DNA of 57,318 bases from Erysipelotrichaceae bacterium (GCA_021769225.1 JAETTH010000005.1:1-57318); one strand, 5' to 3'. Positions 43,496-52,488 are shown, numbered from the stretch's first letter. The notes: generated from the letters alone by a model not told the origin. Program-made: numbers and translations.

Positions 43496-44716
43496 ATGAT
43501 GGAATCAGATAAAAAACAAAGAGTTTATAAAATCATAATGCTAGTGATATTAACAGTTATCATTACAATGCTTCTAACAACAATTGCTGTATATCAATAT
43601 ATGAAGAGTGATGGAGCAATTATTAAATATGTTAGTACTACTAACAATGCTTCATCAGTAGCAGCTACTCTTGAGAATTTCAGAAAAATTATTGATAACA
43701 ACTACTTAGGAGAGATTGATGAAAATAAACTTTTAGAAGGTGCTATTAAAGGATATGTAGCTGGCTTAGAAGATCCATATACAGAATATTATACCAAAGA
43801 GGAAATGGAAGAATTTACAGAACAAACAATGGGAAATTTTGTAGGAATTGGTGTATATATGTCAAAAGATACAGAAAAAAATGTAATTGTTGTTATTTCA
43901 CCAATTAAAGACTCACCAGCAGCAAAAGCAGGTATTTTACCAGGTGATATTATTTCAAAAGTAGATGGTGTTGCTTATACCGGTGATCAAATGTCAGAAG
44001 CTTCTACTAAAATTAAATCTGGGGAACCTGGAACAACTGTAAAAATAGAAATTATTCGTGATGGGGAAACAAAAGAATTAGAAATTACAAGAAGTAGTGT
44101 AAAACTAAATCATATTGAATCAGAAAAATTATCCAATAATATAGGATATTTAGCAATTTCTACTTTTGATAGTGGATGTGCAAAAGAATTTAAGGAAAAA
44201 TTTGAAGAATTACAAAAACAAGGAATCACATCATTAATTATTGATATTCGAAATAATGGTGGTGGAATTGTAGAGGAAGCTTTAGATATTGCAGATTTAA
44301 TAATTGAAAAAGATAAACCATTACTAATTACAGTGGATAAAAATCAAAAAGAAGAAACAACTTATGCAAAAATTGATCCAGAAATTAAAATGCCAATTGT
44401 ACTTTTAACAAATGGAAATTCAGCAAGTGCTTCTGAAATTTTAGCTGGTATTTTAAAAGCATATGATAAAGCAACTGTAGTAGGAACTAAAACTTATGGA
44501 AAAGGTGTTATTCAAAAATTGATGTCTTTAACAGATGGAAGTGGAATTAAGATTACGACAAATGAATACTATACACCAAAACATGAAAAGATTAATAAGA
44601 TTGGAATCTCACCAGATATTGAAGTTGAGTTACCAAGTGAATTACAAAATCAACTAATGATTGAAAGAACGAAAGATACACAACTACAAAAAGCTATTGA
44701 ATTATTAAAAAAATAG
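43496..44716 (+). CDS. C-terminal processing protease (S41)
   Basis: A 406-residue serine protease held by an N-terminal membrane span (about 12-34). It has a PDZ domain (about 95-190; GDIISKVDGV) and the S41 catalytic core with the Ser region NGNSASASEILAG and Lys in KTYGKGVIQ. It trims exported proteins outside the cell. In other bacteria Ctp proteases control levels of murein hydrolases, which fits its place right after three of them. A TATAAT at 43458-43463 in a GTAGTATAATGTA context mirrors that of hydrolase 3, suggesting shared control. AGAAGGG precedes the ATG at 43496; the ATG at 43499 is an alternative. Confidence 0.93.
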   Translation: MMESDKKQRVYKIIMLVILTVIITMLLTTIAVYQYMKSDGAIIKYVSTTNNASSVAATLENFRKIIDNNYLGEIDENKLLEGAIKGYVAGLEDPYTEYYTKEEMEEFTEQTMGNFVGIGVYMSKDTEKNVIVVISPIKDSPAAKAGILPGDIISKVDGVAYTGDQMSEASTKIKSGEPGTTVKIEIIRDGETKELEITRSSVKLNHIESEKLSNNIGYLAISTFDSGCAKEFKEKFEELQKQGITSLIIDIRNNGGGIVEEALDIADLIIEKDKPLLITVDKNQKEETTYAKIDPEIKMPIVLLTNGNSASASEILAGILKAYDKATVVGTKTYGKGVIQKLMSLTDGSGIKITTNEYYTPKHEKINKIGISPDIEVELPSELQNQLMIERTKDTQLQKAIELLKK

Positions 44717-44721
44717 AAAAG

Positions 44722-44757
44722 AGAGACTACAGATAAAGTAATTCTGTAGTCTCTTTT
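44722..44757 (+). terminator. Terminator after the S41 protease gene
   Basis: AGAGACTACAGA / TCTGTAGTCTCT (44722-44733, 44743-44754) followed by T. Confidence 0.85.
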
Positions 44758-44800
44758 GAAATGAATTTTGAGAAAAAATGAAAAAAATTGAAAATAGCAC

Positions 44801-44829
44801 TTGACATATGCCATAAAATTTAGTATACT
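44801..44829 (+). promoter_or_regulatory. Promoter of the Val-Asp-Phe tRNA cluster
   Basis: TTGACA (44801-44806), 17-bp spacer, TATACT (44824-44829). Confidence 0.88.
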
Positions 44830-44847
44830 AATCAAGTCGAAAGAAAT

Positions 44848-44923
44848 GGGCGCATAGCTCAGCTGGGAGAGCATCTGCCTTACAAGCAGGAGGTCATAGG
44901 TTCGATCCCTATTGCGCCCACCA
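44848..44923 (+). tRNA. tRNA-Val(TAC)
   Basis: Acceptor GGGCGCA / TGCGCCC, anticodon loop CTTACAA, T-loop TTCGATC, discriminator A, encoded CCA. Confidence 0.96.
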
Positions 44924-44932
44924 TTTTTTTAC

Positions 44933-45009
44933 GGCCTGGTAGTTCAGTTGGTTAGAACGCTAGCCTGTCACGCTAGAGGTCGACGGTTCGAGCCCGTTCC
45001 AGGTCGCCA
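44933..45009 (+). tRNA. tRNA-Asp(GTC)
   Basis: Acceptor GGCCTGG / CCAGGTC, anticodon loop CTGTCAC, T-loop TTCGAGC, discriminator G, encoded CCA. Confidence 0.96.
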
Positions 45010-45021
45010 TTTTTAGTTAAT

Positions 45022-45097
45022 GCCCCGATAGCTCAGTTGGTAGAGCAAGGGACTGAAAATCCCTGTGTCAGTGGTTCGATTCCACTTCCGGGCACCA
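45022..45097 (+). tRNA. tRNA-Phe(GAA)
   Basis: Anticodon loop CTGAAAA, T-arm AGTGG / CCACT, discriminator A, encoded CCA. The acceptor stem GCCCCGA / TCCGGGC has one C-C mismatch at pair 5-68. Confidence 0.94.
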
Positions 45098-45106
45098 GAA
45101 AATTAT

Positions 45107-45138
45107 ATCGTCGCACCATTGGGTATGGCGATTTTTTT
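45107..45138 (+). terminator. Terminator after tRNA-Phe
   Basis: ATCGTC / GGCGAT stem (45107-45112, 45127-45132) with inner ACC/GGT pairs, followed by T7. Confidence 0.7.
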
Positions 45139-45439
45139 GCCTTTTTATAAATTGTATTTCTATTTAACCGCTTGATGGAATTAAGTTGCGACTTTATTTA
45201 GATTATAGCATAATTTATATACATTTTTTGAAGAATAAATAAGATTTCTTATCGATGTATTCTTTACGGTAATTACAGCAAAAGAAATAGTTTATTCGGT
45301 AGGGACGTCCGGAAAAATATTACAGACGTAATTCAAACAGAAGTCAGTATAAGTTCAATCTATACCTATTTTTATTTTTATTATTGCTATCTTATTTTAT
45401 AAAAATCAAAAATTAGAACTAAAAAATTAAAAAAAGGGC
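45139..45439. other. Intergenic stretch between tRNA clusters
   Basis: About 300 bp without a convincing gene. An inverted AAGAATA...TATTCTT and a short GC-richer patch (GGTAGGGACGTCCGG near 45299-45313) are the only structures I see. Confidence 0.5.
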
Positions 45440-45468
45440 TTGACACAAGAGTAAAATTAGGGTATACT
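45440..45468 (+). promoter_or_regulatory. Promoter of the Met-Tyr tRNA cluster
   Basis: TTGACA (45440-45445), 17-bp spacer, TATACT (45463-45468). Confidence 0.88.
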
Positions 45469-45487
45469 TAAATTCGCGTTAAGAAAT

Positions 45488-45564
45488 GCGCCCTTAGCTC
45501 AGCTGGTCAGAGCAACCGGCTCATAACCGGTGGGTCCAAGGTTCGAATCCTTGAGGGCGCACCA
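45488..45564 (+). tRNA. tRNA-Met(CAT), elongator type
   Basis: Acceptor GCGCCCT / AGGGCGC fully paired, so not the initiator. Anticodon loop CTCATAA, discriminator A, encoded CCA. A lysidine-modified tRNA-Ile(CAU) cannot be excluded by eye. Confidence 0.88.
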
Positions 45565-45585
45565 TAAGAACTTAATATATTATAT

Positions 45586-45671
45586 GGGTAGGTGGCCGAG
45601 TGGCTAAAGGCGGCAGACTGTAAATCTGTTCTCATTTGAGTACGATGGTTCGAATCCATCCCTGCCCACCA
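45586..45671 (+). tRNA. tRNA-Tyr(GTA)
   Basis: Anticodon loop CTGTAAA, long variable arm, acceptor GGGTAGG / CCTGCCC with one T-G pair, discriminator A, encoded CCA. Confidence 0.96.
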
Positions 45672-45700
45672 AAATACAAGCTTGAAGCTTGTATTTTATT
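45672..45700 (+). terminator. Terminator after tRNA-Tyr
   Basis: AAAATACAAGCT pairs with AGCTTGTATTTT around a TGA loop, then T-rich; its left arm begins within the tRNA CCA end. Confidence 0.8.
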
Positions 45701-46027
45701 TTAAAGAATAAGACAAACAAATGTTTAAAATAAGAAGGAGAGAAATTTAAAACAAATAAACAAAAAGAAGATACCAGTAAAATCAACAGGATGTAAAACT
45801 AAATATAAGAACTATCAATTTAAGAAATTGTAAAGGAGCAAAAGGGCAAAGAGTATAAAATCAAAACTGATGAACGATTTATTGTTACTAAAGAGAAAAA
45901 TATAGAGTATGAATATATAAGCAAAACTAGCAAACAGATTTATTTTATGATATAGTAACTAAAAAATGGATATTAGATTTAAGCTATATTTAAGATTCTT
46001 AGTTCATAATAGGCTAGGAGGTAAAAA
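45701..46027. other. Region with possible gene remnant
   Basis: A good AGAAGGAGAG near 45734 leads into about 30 open codons (KKIPVKSTGCKTKYKNY-like) without a usable start. A second open frame of about 45 codons (KIKTDERFIVTKEKN-like) follows and ends at a TAG near 45955. These look like pieces of a small decayed gene. Nothing else is recognised before the AGGAGG of the response regulator. Confidence 0.35.
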
Positions 46028-46693
46028 ATGAAAGTATTAATTATTGAAGATGATGAAATTTTATCTGATACATTAAAACAATGTATGGAAAATAAATATA
46101 AAATAGAACAAGCTTATGATGGAGAAGAAGGTTTGCTTTATGCTAGAAAAGGAATCTATGATGTCATTATTTTAGATTTAATGCTTCCTAGATTAAATGG
46201 ATATGAAGTGTTAATGCAGTTAAGGAAGGAAAAAATTTATACACCAGTTTTAATTCTAACAGCAAAGGACTCTTTAGGGGACAAGGTAAAAGGATTTCAA
46301 TATGGTGCAGATGATTATTTAGTAAAACCTTTTGAAAGAGAAGAGCTTTTAGCAAGATTAGATGCAATGATTCGAAGAAGTAGTGGATCTTATTTAGAAA
46401 ATATGTTGGAATTTAAAGAAATTAAACTAAATCTACAATCCAGAAAAGCATATGTAGGAGAGCAAGAATTAAATTTACAGGGTAAACAATTTGATATGTT
46501 AGAATATTTAATTCACTCTAAAAATACCATTATAACAAAAGAGCAAATTTTTGATAAAATTTGGGGATTTAATTCAGAAACAACGACCAATGTAGTAGAA
46601 GTTTATGCAAGTGGAATTCGAAAAGAATTAAAGAAATATGGAGTGGAAAAATATCTAAAAACAATTCGTGGAGTAGGATATATTTTATCATAA
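46028..46693 (+). CDS. OmpR/PhoB-family response regulator
   Basis: A 221-residue DNA-binding regulator. The receiver domain has EDDE at 7-10, the phospho-acceptor D50 (VIILDLMLP), LTAKD and DYLVKPF. The C-terminal winged helix (about 128-221) ends in KTIRGVGYIL. Phosphorylation by the neighbouring kinase should promote DNA binding as a dimer to direct repeats. TAGGAGG precedes the ATG. The target genes are unknown. Confidence 0.95.
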   Translation: MKVLIIEDDEILSDTLKQCMENKYKIEQAYDGEEGLLYARKGIYDVIILDLMLPRLNGYEVLMQLRKEKIYTPVLILTAKDSLGDKVKGFQYGADDYLVKPFEREELLARLDAMIRRSSGSYLENMLEFKEIKLNLQSRKAYVGEQELNLQGKQFDMLEYLIHSKNTIITKEQIFDKIWGFNSETTTNVVEVYASGIRKELKKYGVEKYLKTIRGVGYILS

Positions 46694-46704
46694 AGGGGAT
46701 AAAA

Positions 46705-48057
46705 ATGAACGAACAAAAACTAGTAAAAAAACAATTATTAAAAAATATGATTTTAACATTAATTGCTTTTAGCGTTATTTTCACTATCTTAGGTTTAATT
46801 ATCTATAACCAGGTAACTATTTCGCTTTACCGTTCAACTGATGAAGAATTAATAGCAACAAAGACAAAAATTTTAAATAGGCAAATGAATCGAATGGGTA
46901 GTTGGAATCAAGATGAAATTAAAAACATGGAAAATAGTCCGATGATAGAGCAGCCACAACAACCAGGAAATAATCCATTTGAGGAGAGAGAAAATGATAT
47001 TATAAAACTAAAAATAAATCCAAGACTGATTTATGTTATAAGAGATGAAGATGGAAATATTTTAAATGCAGATACAATTGGAAGATTCTATGATGAATAT
47101 CTCACAACATTAAATTTTGATAAAAATAACTTAGATAAAATCTATAATTTAAGTTTAAATAATGAAATGTATAAATATAGAGGAATCACTTTTATTACAA
47201 CTAATTCAGAGGGGCAAGACTTGTATGTTCAGCTATTTGCCAATATTGAAGCAGAAGAAAATATAATTCAAAACTTTGCTGGTATTTTAGGAATTAGTAT
47301 TGCTATTACTATCATTTTATCCATTCTTGTAAGCTATATCTTATCCCAAAAGACCTTAAAACCAATTATAACATCATGGAATAAACAAACCGAATTTGTA
47401 CAAAATGCATCCCATGAACTTAGAACACCTCTTACCATTATTCAAGCAAAACAAGAACTACTACTTCGCCACCCAGACAAGAAAATAATGGAGAAATCAG
47501 AAGAAATTAATTTATGTTTAAAAGAAACAAGAAGATTAACAAAATTAATAAAAGACCTAATGATGTTAGCAAGAGCAGATTCTAATGAAATTGTTTTAAA
47601 CAAAGAGAAAATCAAGATTGACGACTTAATTAAAGAAGTGGCGATTCCATATATTGATTTTGCTGGAATTGAAGAAAAAGAAATTAAATTAAATTTAAAC
47701 TTTGGAAGAGAAATCACAGTTGATCGAGCTAAATTTCATCAACTTCTTGTTATCATTTTAGATAATGCAATTAAATATACAGAACCCAAAGACACCATAG
47801 AAATTGCAACCTATCTAAAAGAAGGAAAATTTAACTTAGAAGTAAAAGATACAGGGATTGGAATTAGTAAAGAAGGGATGAAACATGCCTTTGATAGATT
47901 CTATCGTGAAGATAAAGCAAGAAGTAGACAAACCGGAGGAGCAGGACTTGGACTTTCACTTGCCCACTATATCGTAACAGCACATGGAGGAACAATTAAA
48001 TTATTACAAAATGAGCCGAAAGGGACTATTGTATATATTCGTTTAAAAAATAGTTAA
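46705..48057 (+). CDS. Membrane sensor histidine kinase
   Basis: A 450-residue partner of the response regulator, 11 bp downstream. It has two membrane spans (about 14-34 and 190-212) around an external sensor of about 155 residues with a Pro/Gln-rich patch. The H-box NASHELRTPLT has the phosphorylated H237, followed by N-box (DNAIKYT), G1 (DTGIGIS) and G2 (GGAGLGLSLAH). The signal is unknown; the external domain gives no obvious ligand hint. A terminator follows. Confidence 0.95.
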   Translation: MNEQKLVKKQLLKNMILTLIAFSVIFTILGLIIYNQVTISLYRSTDEELIATKTKILNRQMNRMGSWNQDEIKNMENSPMIEQPQQPGNNPFEERENDIIKLKINPRLIYVIRDEDGNILNADTIGRFYDEYLTTLNFDKNNLDKIYNLSLNNEMYKYRGITFITTNSEGQDLYVQLFANIEAEENIIQNFAGILGISIAITIILSILVSYILSQKTLKPIITSWNKQTEFVQNASHELRTPLTIIQAKQELLLRHPDKKIMEKSEEINLCLKETRRLTKLIKDLMMLARADSNEIVLNKEKIKIDDLIKEVAIPYIDFAGIEEKEIKLNLNFGREITVDRAKFHQLLVIILDNAIKYTEPKDTIEIATYLKEGKFNLEVKDTGIGISKEGMKHAFDRFYREDKARSRQTGGAGLGLSLAHYIVTAHGGTIKLLQNEPKGTIVYIRLKNS

Positions 48058-48061
48058 AATG

Positions 48062-48095
48062 AAAAGAAGTAGATATAAAAATCTACTTCTTTTTG
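48062..48095 (+). terminator. Terminator after the two-component system
   Basis: AAAAGAAGTAGAT / ATCTACTTCTTTT (48062-48074, 48081-48093) followed by TT. Confidence 0.88.
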
Positions 48096-48285
48096 GAAGA
48101 AGAAAATACCAAAAATTACATAAAAATTCAAATTGTAAAGGATAACTTAAGCTCCAGGAAGAATATGTCGAAAATCCTGGAAAAATAGAAGAAATCTGTT
48201 GCGAAAGAAATACTCCTTTTGATATAATCAAAGTACAAGTTTAATATACATATATAGAATATAAAAAAAGAAAAATGAGGAAGGA

Positions 48286-48798
48286 ATGAGAGAAAATATG
48301 AGTGAAGAGAAAAAATGCTCAAACTGTATGGAACAAAAATTAAGACAAGAAGTAAGGGAAATATTAGAGCAATATACAACAAGTAAAGATAATTTAATTC
48401 AAATTCTAAATGAAATTCAAGAAAAATATGGATATATTCCAAAAGAAGCTCAACTTGAAATTTCAGATTATTTAAAAATCCCAATGGCAGAAATTTATGG
48501 AGTCATTACTTTTTATTCTAGATTTACCCTAAAACCAAAAGGAAAATATAATGTGTCTGTATGTTTAGGAACAGCATGTTTTGTGAAAGGCTCTCAAGCT
48601 ATTTTAGATCGATTAAAAAGTAGGCTAAATATTCAAGAAGGAGAAACAACCAAAGATGGGAAATTCTCAATTGATGCAACTAGGTGTGTAGGAGCATGTG
48701 GATTAGCCCCTGTATTTACTGTTAATGATGAAGTATATGGAAAAGCAACTGTAAAAAAATTAGATGAAGTACTTGACGAATATATGAAAAAAGATTAG
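48286..48798 (+). CDS. Hydrogenase subunit, NuoE/HydC-like [2Fe-2S] protein
   Basis: A 170-residue thioredoxin-fold ferredoxin. The four cluster ligands are in CLGTACFVKG and CVGACGLAP, as in NuoE and HndA/HydC. The N-terminus adds a CSNC motif. It passes electrons within the soluble hydrogenase complex. GAGG lies 5 nt before ATG 48286, while ATG 48298 is an alternative start. It leads a three-gene operon with the NuoF-like and catalytic subunits. Confidence 0.92.
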   Translation: MRENMSEEKKCSNCMEQKLRQEVREILEQYTTSKDNLIQILNEIQEKYGYIPKEAQLEISDYLKIPMAEIYGVITFYSRFTLKPKGKYNVSVCLGTACFVKGSQAILDRLKSRLNIQEGETTKDGKFSIDATRCVGACGLAPVFTVNDEVYGKATVKKLDEVLDEYMKKD

Positions 48799-48808
48799 GA
48801 GGGAAAAG

Positions 48809-50668
48809 ATGAAAACAATAGAAGAGATAGAAAAAATCAGAAGCCAAAAAAGAGAAGAGCTTGATTTAAGAGTAAATATCAATGCAAAAACAAGAGAAAA
48901 ACATATTTTAGTATGTCAAGGAACAGGATGTACCTCTTCAAAATCACCTCAAATTATTGAAAAATTCCGAGAAATTTTAAAAGAAAAAGGAATTGAAAAT
49001 GTAAGAGTAATTAGAACGGGTTGTTTTGGACTATGCGCCAAAGGACCAATTGTCATTATTCGTCCAGAAGATACTTTTTATGCAATGGTAACTCCAGAGG
49101 ATTGTGAAGAAATTATCAATACTCATATCATAGAAGGAAAAAAGGTAGAAAGACTGCTATGTAGAGACATTGATAAAACTATGGTAGAAAGATTAGATGA
49201 ATTAAATTTTTATAAAAAACAAAAAAGAATTGCGTTAAAAAACTGTGGAGTTATTGATCCAGAAAATATTGATGAATATATTGCATTTGATGGATATAAA
49301 GCATTAGAAAAAGTATTAACACAAATGTCACAAGATGAGGTCATACAAGAAGTAACAAATTCAGGACTTCGTGGAAGAGGAGGAGCTGGATTTCCAACAG
49401 GAAAGAAATGGAGCTTCACCAAAATGGCAGAATCAGAACAAAAATATGTTGTATGCAATGCAGATGAAGGGGATCCAGGAGCTTTTATGGACAGAAGTAT
49501 CCTAGAAGGTGATCCACACTGTGTATTAGAGGCAATGGAAATTGCGGGATATAGTATTGGAGCAAATCAAGGATATATCTATGTAAGAGCAGAATACCCA
49601 ATTGCAGTTCATCGTCTAACAATTGCAATCAATCAAGCTAGAGAATATGGTTTACTTGGAAAAAATATCTTTGGAACAGATTTTAGTTTTGATATCCAAA
49701 TTCGATTGGGAGCCGGAGCATTTGTATGTGGAGAAGAAACAGCTCTTCTAGAATCAATAGAAGGAAGACGTGGTCAGCCAAGAGTAAAACCACCATTTCC
49801 AGCTAATAAAGGATTATGGGGAAAGCCAACCTTAATTAACAATGTAGAAACTTATGCCAATATTACTAAAATCATCTTAAATGGTGCCAATTGGTATAAT
49901 CAAATTGGCACTGAAAAATCAAAAGGAACAAAGGTATTTGCTTTAGGAGGAAATGTTAATAACATTGGACTAGTAGAAGTACCAATGGGAACAACTTTAA
50001 GAGAGATTGTATTCGATATTGGTGGCGGAATTCCAAATGGTAGAGAATTTAAAGCAGCCCAAACAGGAGGACCATCTGGAGGATGTATTCCAAAAGAACA
50101 TTTAGATACTCCGATTGATTATGAATCTCTATCAGAAATTGGTTCCATGATGGGATCTGGTGGATTAATTGTTATGGATGATTCGAAATGTATGGTAAAT
50201 ATCGCTAAATTCTATTTAGACTTTACAGTTAGTGAATCTTGTGGAAAATGTACACCTTGTAGAATTGGAACTAAGAGGATGCTTGAGATTCTAGAAAGAA
50301 TTTGTGATGGAAATGGCTCAGAAGAGGACTTATACAAATTAGAAAGGCTAGCAATTGATATTAAACGTTCTGCTATTTGTGGTCTTGGTCAAACTGCACC
50401 AAATCCAGTACTTTCTACCCTAAAATATTTTAGAGATGAATATCGTGAACATGTTTTAGCTTATGAGTGTAGAGCACTAGAGTGTAAAGCTTTAGCAAAG
50501 ATAGAAATTAATCCAGAAAAATGTAAAGGTTGTGGTATGTGTAAAAAAGTATGCCCAGTAGGTGCAATTTCTGGTGAAGTAAGACAACCACATAAGATTG
50601 ATCCATCCATTTGTATTAAATGTGGAAGTTGTGTTCAGAAATGTCCATTTAAAGCAATTAGTAGGTAA
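48809..50668 (+). CDS. Hydrogenase flavoprotein subunit, NuoF/HydB-like
   Basis: A 619-residue subunit. An N-terminal [2Fe-2S] thioredoxin-like part (CQGTGCTSSKS and CFGLCAKGP) is fused to the NuoF core, with FMN/NADH motifs GRGGAGFPTG and NADEGDPGAFMD and the [4Fe-4S] motif SCGKCTPCRIGT. Two C-terminal ferredoxin [4Fe-4S] sites follow (CKGCGMCKKVCP and CIKCGSCVQKCP). It is the NAD(H)-reacting flavin subunit where electron bifurcation or confurcation between NADH and ferredoxin would occur. The stop is 10 bp after copy 1 of the operon; TAGGAGG precedes the ATG. Confidence 0.95.
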   Translation: MKTIEEIEKIRSQKREELDLRVNINAKTREKHILVCQGTGCTSSKSPQIIEKFREILKEKGIENVRVIRTGCFGLCAKGPIVIIRPEDTFYAMVTPEDCEEIINTHIIEGKKVERLLCRDIDKTMVERLDELNFYKKQKRIALKNCGVIDPENIDEYIAFDGYKALEKVLTQMSQDEVIQEVTNSGLRGRGGAGFPTGKKWSFTKMAESEQKYVVCNADEGDPGAFMDRSILEGDPHCVLEAMEIAGYSIGANQGYIYVRAEYPIAVHRLTIAINQAREYGLLGKNIFGTDFSFDIQIRLGAGAFVCGEETALLESIEGRRGQPRVKPPFPANKGLWGKPTLINNVETYANITKIILNGANWYNQIGTEKSKGTKVFALGGNVNNIGLVEVPMGTTLREIVFDIGGGIPNGREFKAAQTGGPSGGCIPKEHLDTPIDYESLSEIGSMMGSGGLIVMDDSKCMVNIAKFYLDFTVSESCGKCTPCRIGTKRMLEILERICDGNGSEEDLYKLERLAIDIKRSAICGLGQTAPNPVLSTLKYFRDEYREHVLAYECRALECKALAKIEINPEKCKGCGMCKKVCPVGAISGEVRQPHKIDPSICIKCGSCVQKCPFKAISR

Positions 50669-50690
50669 AAAAGATAGGAGGAAAGAAAAA

Positions 50691-52445
50691 ATGGCAGAAA
50701 GAAAAAAAGTAAAATTAACCATAGATGGAAATTTAGTAGAAGTAGATTATGGAACTACAATCTTAGAGGCTGCTAGACAAAATGGAATAGACATCCCAAC
50801 ACTTTGCTATTTAAAAGGTATTAATCAAATTGGTGATTGTAGAATGTGTATTGTAGAAGTAGAGGGAAGAAAAGGTTTTGTTACATCTTGCATCCAAACA
50901 GCAGAAGATGGGATGGTAGTAAAAACAAATACTCCTGATGTTATGGAAGCTAGAAGAACAATTTTGGATTTAATTATTTCAAACCATAGTAAAGATTGTT
51001 TAACTTGTACTAGATCGGGAAACTGTGAGCTTCAAGCACTAGCAATTAAATTTAATGTTTTGCATGTTGAATATGAAGGAGAAAGAAACATGCATAAAAT
51101 AGATGATAAGTCTCCAGCAATTGTTCGTGATTTTAATAAATGTATTTTATGTAGAAGATGTGTGGCAGCTTGTAAAAGAGTTCAACAAATTGGTGCAATT
51201 GATTGTATTAATCGTGGATTTGAATCTTGTATTTCAACTGTTGGAGATCACAGTTTAAATGATGTGGACTGTACTTTTTGTGGGCAATGCATTGAAGCTT
51301 GTCCAACTGGTGCATTAAAAGAGAAGGAAAACATTAAAGAGGCATGGGTTCGATTAAAAGATCCAGATACATTTATAGTTGTTCAAACAGCGCCAGCAGT
51401 AAGAGCAGCTTTAGGGGAAGAGTTTGGGATGCCAATTGGTACTAATGTAACAGGTAAAATGGTTACTGCATTAAAAAAATTAGGTTTTGATAAAGTGTTT
51501 GATACTAATACTGGTGCAGATTTTACGATTATGGAAGAGGCTAATGAATTTGTAGAGAGATTTACCAAAAATGAAGTACTTCCTATGATTACTTCTTGTA
51601 GCCCTGGTTGGGTACGTTTTGCTGAAAAGAATTATCCTGATTTATTACCACATTTATCTAGTTGTAAATCACCACATCAGATGTTTGGAGCAATTGTAAA
51701 GACATATTATGCTAAGAAATATAATGTTGATCCAAAGAAGATTTATATGGTTTCTGTTATGCCTTGTATTGCTAAAAAATATGAGTGCCAAAGACCAGAA
51801 ATGGAAGTAGATGGACTTCGTGATGTGGATTGTGTATTAACAACTCGTGAGCTTGCAAGAATGATTAAACAGTCTAATATTGTTTTTGAAAAATTAGAAG
51901 ATAATGTCTTTGATGATCCAATGGGTGAGGCAACTGGTGCAGGAGCTATTTTTGGAACAACCGGTGGTGTTATGGAAGCGGCTCTAAGAACAGCAGCAGA
52001 TACGATTGAACAAAAAGATTTAGGTGAATTTGAATATGAGGAAGTTCGTGGTGGTGCTGGAATTAAAAAGGCAACTATAACGATTGGTGGAAAAGAAGTT
52101 AAAGTGGTTGTGGCAAGTGGTTTGGCAAATGCTAGAAAAATTATGGATGAAATTCGTGATGGTAAGGCTGATTATCACTTTGTAGAAATTATGGCTTGTC
52201 CAGGAGGATGTGTCATGGGTGGTGGTCAACCAATTAAGAGTAGTAAGATAAGGGCAGAGGTAGATGTTCGAAAGTTAAGAGCAGATTGTTTGTATTCTAT
52301 TGATGAAAAGAGCACGGTTCGAAAATCTCATGAAAATCCTATCCTTAAACAAATTTATGCAGAATATTTAGAAAAACCGGGAAGTCACTTAGCTCATAAG
52401 TTATTACATACTACTTATCATAAACAAGAGAAATATGAAATTTAG
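50691..52445 (+). CDS. [FeFe] hydrogenase catalytic subunit (HydA/HndD-like)
   Basis: A 584-residue enzyme that makes or oxidises H2 in the cytoplasm. Order of domains: [2Fe-2S] plant-type ferredoxin (CRMCIVE), His-ligated [4Fe-4S] (HSKDCLTCTRSGNC), two [4Fe-4S] sites (CILCRRCVAACK and CTFCGQCIEACP), then the H-cluster domain. H-cluster motifs are TSCSPGW at 301-307, MPC with C359, and MACPGGC with C503 and C507. The first motif has Ser where TSCCPxW is more familiar. AGGAGGAAAG fixes ATG 50691; an open frame reaching to 50598 overlaps the previous gene and is rejected. The subunit set fits a trimeric NAD- and ferredoxin-linked hydrogenase. Confidence 0.95.
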   Translation: MAERKKVKLTIDGNLVEVDYGTTILEAARQNGIDIPTLCYLKGINQIGDCRMCIVEVEGRKGFVTSCIQTAEDGMVVKTNTPDVMEARRTILDLIISNHSKDCLTCTRSGNCELQALAIKFNVLHVEYEGERNMHKIDDKSPAIVRDFNKCILCRRCVAACKRVQQIGAIDCINRGFESCISTVGDHSLNDVDCTFCGQCIEACPTGALKEKENIKEAWVRLKDPDTFIVVQTAPAVRAALGEEFGMPIGTNVTGKMVTALKKLGFDKVFDTNTGADFTIMEEANEFVERFTKNEVLPMITSCSPGWVRFAEKNYPDLLPHLSSCKSPHQMFGAIVKTYYAKKYNVDPKKIYMVSVMPCIAKKYECQRPEMEVDGLRDVDCVLTTRELARMIKQSNIVFEKLEDNVFDDPMGEATGAGAIFGTTGGVMEAALRTAADTIEQKDLGEFEYEEVRGGAGIKKATITIGGKEVKVVVASGLANARKIMDEIRDGKADYHFVEIMACPGGCVMGGGQPIKSSKIRAEVDVRKLRADCLYSIDEKSTVRKSHENPILKQIYAEYLEKPGSHLAHKLLHTTYHKQEKYEI

Positions 52446-52457
52446 TGAAATAAAAAG

Positions 52458-52488
52458 ACCTTGCATCAATTAAGATGCAAGGTTTTTC
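52458..52488 (+). terminator. Terminator after the hydrogenase operon
   Basis: ACCTTGCATC / GATGCAAGGT (52458-52467, 52474-52483) followed by T5. Confidence 0.9.

Noticed and set aside
45604-45786. Minus-strand open frame over tRNA-Tyr
   Set aside because: The VGRDGFEPSYS-type ending is antisense tRNA translation, not a gene.
50598-50690. Longer N-terminus for the hydrogenase catalytic subunit
   Set aside because: Overlaps the end of the flavoprotein gene; AGGAGG and the ferredoxin fold begin at 50691.
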